Assembly (NCBI GenBank): GCA_036381615.1
Contig: DASVCL010000023.1
Location: 1 to 11,958, forward strand
Direction: 5' to 3'
DNA length: 11,958 nt
Source: CALANV01 sp036381615
GTDB taxonomy: Bacteria; Pseudomonadota; Alphaproteobacteria; CACIAM-22H2
Every line of letters begins with the position of its first letter. Position 1 is the first letter of the stretch. The notes beneath the pieces were generated by a model, which had not been told where the DNA came from, did no database searches, and saw only the letters and a program-made list of their open reading frames with translations. The translations under genes were made by a program, and so were the position numbers. Below are positions 1 through 11,958 of the stretch, piece by piece.

Positions 1-141
<141 letters not shown>

Positions 142-191
142 GGCCGCAGGTCAGACTCGAGATCGGCGCATAGGCGTTGCCGGATGACTGC

Positions 192-267
192 AGGAGTGTA
201 GCTCAATTGGTAGAGCACCGGTCTCCAAAACCGGGGGTTGGGGGTTCGAGCCCCTCCACTCCTGCCA
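192..267 (+). tRNA. trnW: tRNA-Trp (anticodon CCA)
   Basis: A full cloverleaf can be folded by hand. The 7-bp acceptor stem pairs 192-198 with 257-263. The D arm has GCTC/GAGC stems around AATTGGTA. The anticodon stem CCGGT/ACCGG (218-222/230-234) encloses the loop CTCCAAA, with anticodon CCA at 225-227. The T arm pairs 240-244 with 252-256 (one G-U) around TTCGAGC. The discriminator base is G264, as expected for bacterial tRNA-Trp, and the 3' CCA (265-267) is encoded in the DNA. The gene sits between tuf and secE, a common alphaproteobacterial arrangement. If the region is one transcript, RNase P and 3' trimming at the tRNA would separate the tuf message from the secE message. Confidence 0.98.
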
Positions 268-336
268 GTCCAGCGACCCGAGGCGTGGCGCGGCGATACG
301 AAACGAGCCCCACCGGGGCAGGGCGAAGCTGAAGCA

Positions 337-552
337 ATGAACGGTACGACCAGCACCAACAGGACGAGCCCTGGCGAATTCATCCGCCAGGTGCGTCAGG
401 AAGTCGCCAAGGTCACTTGGCCGACGCGCAAGGAGACCATGATCACCACCGCGATGGTTCTCGCGATGTCGGTGCTGGCCGCCATCTTCTTCTTCGTCGT
501 CGACTGGTTTCTGGCACTCGGCGTGCGGGCGATTTTCGGGCTGGGGGGCTGA
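337..552 (+). CDS. secE: Preprotein translocase subunit SecE
   Basis: The product is a 71-residue SecE of the short, single-span type. SecE clamps SecY in the inner-membrane SecYEG channel. An amphipathic stretch at residues 14-33 carries the family signature EFIRQVRQEVAKVTWPTRKE. It is followed by one hydrophobic membrane segment at about residues 36-60 (ITTAMVLAMSVLAAIFFFVV). The frame is open upstream into the tRNA gene, but the ATG at 337 is chosen because it gives a normal family N-terminus and leaves the tRNA outside the coding region. The Shine-Dalgarno is weak: only AAG-like purine runs precede the start. A small GCCCC-ACC-GGGGC inverted repeat (307-319) lies 17 nt upstream. nusG starts 6 nt after the stop, so the two are very probably cotranscribed and may be translationally coupled. 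Confidence 0.96.
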   Translation: MNGTTSTNRTSPGEFIRQVRQEVAKVTWPTRKETMITTAMVLAMSVLAAIFFFVVDWFLALGVRAIFGLGG

Positions 553-558
553 GCGGCC

Positions 559-1092
559 ATGACGGCGCACTGGTACGTCATTCACGTCTATTCCGGCTTC
601 GAGAAGAAGGTTGCCTCCTCGATCAAGGAGCAGGCCCAGCAGAAGGGCATGGCGCACCTGATCCAGGAGGTCATGGTGCCGACCGACAGCGTGGTCGAGC
701 TGCGCAAGGGCAACAAGAAGGTCAATGCCGAGCGCAAGTTCTTCCCCGGCTACGTTCTCGTGAAGATGGAGATGACCGACGAGAGCTGGCACCTGGTGAA
801 GAACACGCCGAAGGTGACCGGTTTTCTCGGCGGCCGCGGGCGGCCCGTGCCGATCAGCGATCGCGAGGCCGACCGCCTGCTGCGCCAGATCAAGGAAGGG
901 ATCGAGCGGCCGAAGCCGTCCGTCACCTATGAGGTCGGCGAGCAGGTGCGCGTGGTCGACGGCCCCTTCACGTCGTTCAACGGCCTCGTGGAAGAGGTCG
1001 ACGAGGACAAGGCGCGCCTCAAGGTTTCGGTCTCGATCTTCGGCCGGCCGACGCCGGTCGAGCTCGAGTACTCGCAGGTGGAGAAGGTCTGA
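559..1092 (+). CDS. nusG: Transcription termination/antitermination factor NusG
   Basis: The product is a 177-residue NusG of normal length. The N-terminal NGN domain (about residues 3-115) contains WYVIHVYSGFEKKV, the KFFPGYVLVKM strand and TPKVTGFLG; in the family it binds the RNA polymerase clamp and bridges the cleft. The C-terminal KOW domain (about 125-177) has VGEQVRVVDGPFTSFNGLVEEVD and the FGRPTPVELEYSQVEKV ending. It contacts either Rho or ribosomal protein S10, linking transcription to termination or translation. The start follows the secE stop by 6 nt with only a weak purine-rich site (GAGCGG), which suggests coupling to secE. No insertion is seen between the domains. Its gene shares this locus with rpoB and rpoC, which encode its main binding partners. 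Confidence 0.98.
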   Translation: MTAHWYVIHVYSGFEKKVASSIKEQAQQKGMAHLIQEVMVPTDSVVELRKGNKKVNAERKFFPGYVLVKMEMTDESWHLVKNTPKVTGFLGGRGRPVPISDREADRLLRQIKEGIERPKPSVTYEVGEQVRVVDGPFTSFNGLVEEVDEDKARLKVSVSIFGRPTPVELEYSQVEKV

Positions 1093-1113
1093 CGCGCGAG
1101 AGCGCATTCGTTT

Positions 1114-1152
1114 CCGGCGCGGCGCGGGCGTGGCCGCGCGTCATCGCGCCGG
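1114..1152 (+). other. GC-rich stem-loop in the nusG-rplK spacer
   Basis: The arm CCGGCGCG (1114-1121) pairs perfectly with CGCGCCGG (1145-1152). GCGCGG (1122-1127) pairs with CCGCGC (1134-1139) around a 6-nt loop, giving 14 bp with a 5-nt bulge (1140-1144) on the 3' side. No T-run follows (GGCATTGAGAG), so it is not a classical intrinsic terminator. It is 22 nt after the nusG stop and could be a 3'-end stabilising or processing structure, or part of the rplK leader. Hand pairing only; in a GC-rich spacer some of this could arise by chance. Confidence 0.5.
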
Positions 1153-1164
1153 GGCATTGAGAGA

Positions 1165-1226
1165 GGCGATTACCGGTCACGGTCGCCACGCCATTGGCCG
1201 CCCGGGAGCCGAAAGGAAGTGGAGAG
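1165..1226 (+). promoter_or_regulatory. rplK leader: small hairpin plus possible L1-type feedback site over the ribosome binding site
   Basis: GGCG (1165-1168) pairs with CGCC (1184-1187), and ACCG (1172-1175) pairs with CGGT (1180-1183) around GTCA, with a 3-nt bulge. As an alternative, CCAC (1186-1189) can pair with GTGG (1219-1222), enclosing a GGC/GCC helix (1196-1198/1208-1210) and a purine-rich strand GAAAGGAA (1211-1218). That second fold would cover the rplK Shine-Dalgarno region. L1 is known to repress the L11-L1 unit by binding its mRNA at a mimic of its 23S site; the GAGCC-GAAA outline is reminiscent of such mimics, but the match is loose. Treat this as a candidate only. Confidence 0.3.
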
Positions 1227-1658
1227 ATGGCGAAGAAAGTCGTCGGTTACATCAAATTGCAGGTTCCGGCGGGGCAGGCGAACCCGTCGCCGCCGATCGG
1301 GCCCGCGCTCGGCCAGCGCGGTCTCAACATCATGGAGTTCTGCAAGCAGTTCAACGCCCGGACCCAGAAGATGGAGCCCGGTACGCCGATTCCGGTGACG
1401 ATCACGGCGTACGGCGACCGCACCTTCACTTTCGAGCTCAAGACTCCGCCCGCCACGTACTTCCTGAAGAAGGCGGCGAAGATCGAGAGCGGCGCGAAGG
1501 CGACTGGCCGCGATCCGGCCGTGGGCAAGGTCACGATGGCCCAGATCCGCGAGATCGCCGAGAAGAAGATGCAGGACCTCAACGCCAACGACCTCGACGC
1601 TGCGTGCCGCATGATCATCGGTTCGGCGCGGTCGATGGGCCTCGAAGTGGTGGAGTAA
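1227..1658 (+). CDS. rplK: 50S ribosomal protein L11
   Basis: The product is 143 residues, normal for L11. The N-terminal domain begins MAKKVVGYIKLQVPAGQANPSPPIGPALGQRG; the proline-rich loop around P20-P26 is the region that contacts 23S rRNA at the GTPase-associated centre and, in other bacteria, thiostrepton. Position 21 is Ser where Ala is common. The C-terminal RNA-binding domain (about 75-143) includes KTPPATYFLKKAAKI and KMQDLNANDLDAACRMIIGSARSMGLEV. L11 supports elongation-factor GTPase function and RelA-dependent stringent signalling. The ATG at 1227 is preferred over an upstream in-frame TTG at 1194 because it gives the canonical MAKK start and has AAGGAAGTGGAG just upstream. rplA follows after 3 nt, with its Shine-Dalgarno inside the last rplK codons. 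Confidence 0.98.
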   Translation: MAKKVVGYIKLQVPAGQANPSPPIGPALGQRGLNIMEFCKQFNARTQKMEPGTPIPVTITAYGDRTFTFELKTPPATYFLKKAAKIESGAKATGRDPAVGKVTMAQIREIAEKKMQDLNANDLDAACRMIIGSARSMGLEVVE

Positions 1659-1661
1659 GCC

Positions 1662-2375
1662 ATGGCCAAGCAGGGCAAGCGCATCATCAAGGCCTATGAT
1701 GGCATCGACCGCAACCGGGCCTATCCGGTGAGGGAGGCCGTACACCTCGTCAAGTCGCGCGCCGGCGCGAAGTTCGACGAGACGATCGAGATCGCGATGA
1801 CGCTGGGCGTCGATCCGCGCCACGCCGACCAGATCGTGCGCGGCGTCGTCAGCCTGCCGAGCGGCACCGGCAAGACGATCCGCGTCGCCGTCTTCGCGAA
1901 GGGCGATCGCGCCAAGGAGGCCGAAGCGGCGGGCGCGGACATCGTCGGGGCCGAGGACCTTGCGGAGAAGGTGCTCGCGGGCCAAATAGACTTTGATCGC
2001 GTCATTGCGACGCCGGACATGATGGGCGTGGTCGGCCGTCTCGGTAAGGTGCTGGGGCCGCGCGGCCTCATGCCGAACCCGAAGCTCGGCACGGTGACGC
2101 CGAACGTGGCGCAGGCGGTGCGCGACGCGAAGGGCGGTCAGGTCCAGTTCCGCGCCGACAAGACCGGCAACGTCAACGCCGGCATCGGCAAGGCAAGCTT
2201 CAGCGAGGATCAGATCCTCGCCAACGTGACCGCATTCATCGATGCGATCAATCGTGCACGGCCGAGCGGCGTCAAGGGCACGTACATCAAGAAGATCACG
2301 CTGAGCACGACGATGGGGCCCGGCGTGAAACTTGACATGTCGAGCCTGGGCGTCACGGCGGCTGCTGCCGAGTAA
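1662..2375 (+). CDS. rplA: 50S ribosomal protein L1
   Basis: The product is 237 residues, normal for bacterial L1. Recognisable blocks are KRIIKAYDGIDRNRAYPVREAVHLVK at the N-terminus, the LGKVLGPRGLMPNPKLGTVTPNV segment in the second domain (about residues 125-150), and the closing GTYIKKITLSTTMGPGVKLD. L1 forms the mobile stalk at the E site and helps release deacylated tRNA. In the family it also acts as a translational repressor of the rplK-rplA message. The start is 3 nt after the rplK stop, with GGAG (1652-1655) as the ribosome binding site, implying translational coupling and 1:1 expression with L11. A strong stem-loop begins 10 nt past the stop codon, separating this pair from rplJ-rplL. 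Confidence 0.98.
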   Translation: MAKQGKRIIKAYDGIDRNRAYPVREAVHLVKSRAGAKFDETIEIAMTLGVDPRHADQIVRGVVSLPSGTGKTIRVAVFAKGDRAKEAEAAGADIVGAEDLAEKVLAGQIDFDRVIATPDMMGVVGRLGKVLGPRGLMPNPKLGTVTPNVAQAVRDAKGGQVQFRADKTGNVNAGIGKASFSEDQILANVTAFIDAINRARPSGVKGTYIKKITLSTTMGPGVKLDMSSLGVTAAAAE

Positions 2376-2384
2376 CATGGAATT

Positions 2385-2426
2385 CCGCCATTCGCGGCCC
2401 TGCCGGATCAGGGTCGTGAATGGCGG
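2385..2426 (+). other. 18-bp stem-loop between rplA and rplJ (attenuator or processing site)
   Basis: The arms 2385-2402 and 2409-2426 pair without interruption over 18 bp, including two G-U pairs, and close a 6-nt loop CCGGAT. The outer helix is CCGCCATTC/GAATGGCGG. The stem starts 10 nt after the rplA stop. The following bases are CATAGGGAGCC, with no T-run, so it lacks the second half of an intrinsic terminator. The two G-U pairs favour an RNA structure over a DNA operator. It may be a U-less attenuator, an RNase III target or a 3'-end protector for the rplKA message. Confidence 0.7.
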
Positions 2427-2460
2427 CATAGGGAGCCGGCACTTCGTATCGGGGTGACGG

Positions 2461-2540
2461 TTCCTCCTGTCCGAGACTGCAGGTGCCACCGCCCCGGCGA
2501 CGGGACGGCGGCTTAAACGACACGCCTGCATAGACAGAGG
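2461..2540 (+). promoter_or_regulatory. L10-type autoregulatory leader RNA
   Basis: The region folds into a branched, interrupted stem of the L10-leader type. The outer helix pairs CTGTC (2467-2471) with GACAG (2533-2537), extended by CCT/AGG with C2466 bulged. Next comes an asymmetric internal loop, CGAGAC (2472-2477) against TA (2531-2532), that could form a kink-turn. A perfect helix TGCAGG/CCTGCA (2478-2483/2525-2530) follows, and then a terminal hairpin CCGCC/GGCGG (2489-2493/2507-2511), with the unpaired strand CTTAAACGACACG (2512-2524) on the 3' side. In characterised bacteria the L10-L12 complex binds such a structure upstream of rplJ and represses translation. The position, about 185 nt before the rplJ start, fits. 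The assignment rests on architecture and position, not on a covariance-model search. Confidence 0.72.
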
Positions 2541-2662
2541 TCGAAGCCGCACGGGACGCGAGATTCCCCTGGGGATGTCGTGTCGCGCGCGGCGTGAACT
2601 TCTGGGACAGGTCGAGAAGTGGTCTCGTCCGTCCCGTGAACGGTCGGCGAGGCCGTGGTCAA

Positions 2663-2708
2663 ACCCGGTCCGCAACGGCCGGCCCGCAAGGGCCGGGTGG
2701 TGCGGGCC
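2663..2708 (+). promoter_or_regulatory. Mutually exclusive helices just upstream of the rplJ ribosome binding site
   Basis: Three overlapping pairings are possible. ACCCGG (2663-2668) can pair with CCGGGT (2693-2698). CCGGCCC (2679-2685) can pair with GGGCCGG (2690-2696) around a GCAA tetraloop. GGCCCGCA (2681-2688) can pair with TGCGGGCC (2701-2708). They cannot coexist. The last ends 6 nt before the GGAG Shine-Dalgarno (2715-2718) of rplJ. Such competition would suit a leader that reports L10 binding at 2461-2540 to the start site. The remaining leader sequence, 2541-2662, shows only a short palindrome (TCCCCTGGGGA, near 2565) and no convincing promoter. Confidence 0.4.
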
Positions 2709-2725
2709 ACGAGTGGAGACGATCC

Positions 2726-3250
2726 GTGGACCGAGCACAGAAGGAGAAACTGGTCGCCTCGCTGAACCAAGACCTGAAGAACGCCGCGCTGGTCGTCGTG
2801 ACGCAGCAGGCGGGCCTGACGGTCGAGGAAATGACCGATCTGCGTCGGCAGATGCGGGCAGCGGGAGCCAGTTTCAAAGTCTCGAAGAATCGGCTCACGC
2901 GACGTGCGCTGGACGGCACCCCGTTCGTCCAGCTCTCGGACCTGTTCAAGGGTCCGACCGCCATTGCCTACAGCCGCGATCCGGTGGCTGCGGCGAAAGT
3001 GGCGGTCGAGTACGCGAACCGGAACGAGAAGCTCACCATCGTCGGCGGCAGCCTCGGCGAGCGCAAGCTCGACGTAGAGGGTGTGAAGGCCCTGGCGACC
3101 CTGCCCTCCCTTCCGGAGATGCGGGCGAAGCTCCTGGGCACGATCGCCGCGCCGGCGACCCGACTGGCGACGGTTATCCGCGCGCCGGCGGCGCAGCTTG
3201 CACGTGTCTTGCACGCCCATGCCGAAAAGCAGGGCGGCGCGGGTTCGTGA
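2726..3250 (+). CDS. rplJ: 50S ribosomal protein L10
   Basis: The product is 174 residues, normal for L10. The start is GTG at 2726, giving M(V)DRAQKEKLVASLNQDLKNA, which matches the usual MDRAQKEE-type alphaproteobacterial N-terminus. GGAG at 2715-2718 lies 7 nt upstream. The frame stays open back to a GTG at 2594, but that extension is rejected because it is not L10-like and lies in the leader. The N-terminal domain (about 1-130) with AGLTVEEMTDLRRQMRAAG and FKVSKNRLTRRAL binds the L11 region of 23S rRNA. The C-terminal helix (about 135-174, LATVIRAPAAQLARVLHAHAEKQ) is the platform for L7/L12 dimers. In the family, the L10-L12 complex also represses this message through the leader. rplL starts 45 nt downstream. 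Confidence 0.96.
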   Translation: MDRAQKEKLVASLNQDLKNAALVVVTQQAGLTVEEMTDLRRQMRAAGASFKVSKNRLTRRALDGTPFVQLSDLFKGPTAIAYSRDPVAAAKVAVEYANRNEKLTIVGGSLGERKLDVEGVKALATLPSLPEMRAKLLGTIAAPATRLATVIRAPAAQLARVLHAHAEKQGGAGS

Positions 3251-3295
3251 GTCGAAACCCCTTAACCCAGAAGTTCAGACAAGGAGCGAATTCAA

Positions 3296-3682
3296 ATGGC
3301 TGATCTTGCCAAGCTGGTCGATGACCTCTCGAGCCTGACCGTCCTTGAGGCGGCCGAGCTCACCAAGATGCTTGAGGAGAAGTGGGGCGTGTCCGCCGCG
3401 GCGCCGGTTGCCGTCGCGGCCGTGGCACCGGGCGCAGCTGCGCCGGGTGCTGCCGCGCCTGCGGCGGAGAAGACCGAGTTCACGGTGATCCTCGCCAATG
3501 CTGGCGACAAGAAGATCAACGTGATCAAGGAGATCCGCGCGATCACCGGTCTCGGCCTCAAGGAGGCGAAGGATCTCGTCGAGGGGGCGCCCAAGACCGT
3601 CAAGGAGGGCGTCAACAAGGACGAGGCCCAGAAGATCAAGAAGCAGCTCGAGGATGCGGGCGCGACCGTCGAGATCAAGTAA
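3296..3682 (+). CDS. rplL: 50S ribosomal protein L7/L12
   Basis: The product is 128 residues. The N-terminal dimerisation domain is about residues 1-33 (LAKLVDDLSSLTVLEAAELTKMLEEKWGV). A flexible hinge (about 34-58) is made almost only of Ala, Pro, Val and Gly. The globular C-terminal domain (59-128) has EKTEFTVILANAGDKKINVIKEIR and GLGLKEAKDLVEGAPKTVKE, the face that recruits EF-Tu, EF-G and IF2. The hinge contains a near-tandem repeat APGAA-APGAA-APAA (residues 44-57), encoded by a tract that includes a 14-nt perfect palindrome at 3431-3444. The Shine-Dalgarno AAGGAG (3281-3286), 9 nt before ATG, is the strongest in the window, matching the need for several L12 copies per ribosome. A strong inverted repeat begins 21 nt after the stop. 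Confidence 0.98.
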   Translation: MADLAKLVDDLSSLTVLEAAELTKMLEEKWGVSAAAPVAVAAVAPGAAAPGAAAPAAEKTEFTVILANAGDKKINVIKEIRAITGLGLKEAKDLVEGAPKTVKEGVNKDEAQKIKKQLEDAGATVEIK

Positions 3683-3703
3683 CGGTCGGCTCGCCCAGCC
3701 GGA

Positions 3704-3736
3704 CGTCGGGGCGGAAGCCAGGCTTCCGCCCCGACG
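3704..3736 (+). other. Nearly perfect 33-nt inverted repeat between rplL and rpoB (attenuator or RNase site)
   Basis: The 16-nt arms 3704-3719 (CGTCGGGGCGGAAGCC) and 3721-3736 are exact reverse complements around a single A. As RNA this gives about 14 bp closed by a 5-nt CCAGG loop. No T-run follows (AGATCCCCGCC). In E. coli the same gap holds a partial terminator and an RNase III cut that lower RNA polymerase subunit synthesis relative to L12. A similar role here is inferred from position. Because both arms match exactly with no G-U pair, a DNA-level role such as a protein operator is not excluded. The rest of the gap, 3737-3829, shows no clear promoter. Confidence 0.7.
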
Positions 3737-3829
3737 AGATCCCCGCCGGCCGGGCGTCGTGGTCAGGGGACGTTGCGCGGTTTGCTCTGGGCGCCGCGAT
3801 GGCGCGTTGACGAGGCGATGAGGAGTTCC

Positions 3830-8002
<4,173 letters not shown>

Positions 8003-8016
8003 GGCTAATTGCAGGA

Positions 8017-8051
8017 CGGCGGGATCGGGCCGGGCGCGGCCGGTCCCGCCG
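8017..8051 (+). other. GC-rich stem-loop in the rpoB-rpoC spacer, first of two
   Basis: The arm 8017-8028 pairs with 8040-8051 over 12 bp, including one T-G wobble, with core CGGCGGGA/TCCCGCCG and an 11-nt loop (8029-8039). It begins 14 nt after the rpoB stop and has no T-run behind it. Its 3' arm, extended to TCCCGCCGG (8044-8052), is also an exact complement of CCGGCGGGA at 8081-8089, so it can pair in either direction. This may be an attenuator or a stabilising element; hand pairing only. Confidence 0.5.
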
Positions 8052-8081
8052 GACACCGTGGGGCGGAACGAGTTGAATTTC

Positions 8082-8113
8082 CGGCGGGACTGCCAAAGGG
8101 GGCAGCGCCGCCG
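8082..8113 (+). promoter_or_regulatory. Stem-loop immediately upstream of the rpoC ribosome binding site
   Basis: CGGCGG (8082-8087) pairs with CCGCCG (8108-8113). After a 2x2 internal loop, CTGCC (8090-8094) pairs with GGCAG (8101-8105) around AAAGGG. The helix ends 4 nt before the rpoC Shine-Dalgarno GGAG (8118-8121), so its formation could affect ribosome access. It competes with the 8044-8052/8081-8089 pairing described for the first spacer hairpin. Confidence 0.45.
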
Positions 8114-8127
8114 AGCGGGAGAACAGC

Positions 8128-11958
<3,831 letters not shown>

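Noticed and set aside
307..319. GCCCC-ACC-GGGGC hairpin before secE as a terminator.
   Set aside because: Only 5 bp with a 3-nt loop, no T-run, and it lies inside the leader of an essential gene; likely a chance GC palindrome.
2332..2360. TTGACA (2332-2337) as a -35 box for an rplJ promoter.
   Set aside because: It encodes Leu-Asp-Met in the conserved end of L1, and nothing resembling TATAAT lies 16-18 nt downstream (bases there are ACGGCG).
2594..2725. A 44-residue N-terminal extension of L10 from an upstream GTG.
   Set aside because: The extension is unlike L10, occupies the structured leader, and the GTG at 2726 has a well-spaced GGAG and gives the family's normal N-terminus.
3773..3829. 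A longer RpoB N-terminus from TTG 3773 or ATG 3818.
   Set aside because: The added residues (MRGLLWAPRW...) are not conserved in RpoB. ATG 3830 has AGGAG upstream and gives the usual start; ATG 3818 has purines only 2 nt away.

Overview
The window is one continuous, plus-strand, high-GC block of core translation and transcription genes: the end of tuf (EF-Tu), a tRNA-Trp gene, secE, nusG, rplK, rplA, rplJ, rplL, rpoB and most of rpoC. The tuf–trnW–secE–nusG–rplKAJL–rpoBC order and the protein sequences (RpoB opening MVQSFTGRKRIRKSFGRIPE, RpoC with SWSFGEIKKPETINYRTFKP) point to an alphaproteobacterium, possibly of the Rhodospirillales or Hyphomicrobiales; I cannot place it more closely from sequence alone. 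All genes look intact except the two cut by the window edges. I see no mobile elements, CRISPR arrays or foreign genes.

Layout: 1-141 tuf tail; 192-267 tRNA-Trp with encoded CCA; 337-1092 secE and nusG, tightly spaced; 1093-1226 spacer with GC-rich hairpins; 1227-2375 rplK and rplA, 3 nt apart; 2376-2725 a long leader with an 18-bp hairpin, an L10-type autoregulatory structure and competing helices next to the ribosome binding site; 2726-3682 rplJ (GTG start) and rplL; 3683-3829 spacer with a nearly perfect inverted repeat; 3830-8002 rpoB; 8003-8127 spacer with two hairpins that could switch; 8128-end rpoC.

Together the genes make the elongation factor that delivers tRNA, a tRNA, the SecY partner SecE, the transcription elongation factor NusG, the L1 stalk protein, the factor-binding stalk (L11, L10, L7/L12) and the catalytic core of RNA polymerase. 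These need different stoichiometries (most L12, least RNA polymerase) from linked transcription. The interesting content is therefore in the non-coding gaps: all four longer protein-gene gaps contain a long GC-rich stem-loop without a U-tract, where attenuation, RNase processing or ribosomal-protein feedback would be expected. I did not find a previously undescribed protein system. The new material, if any, is this set of intercistronic RNA structures, all predicted by hand pairing only.
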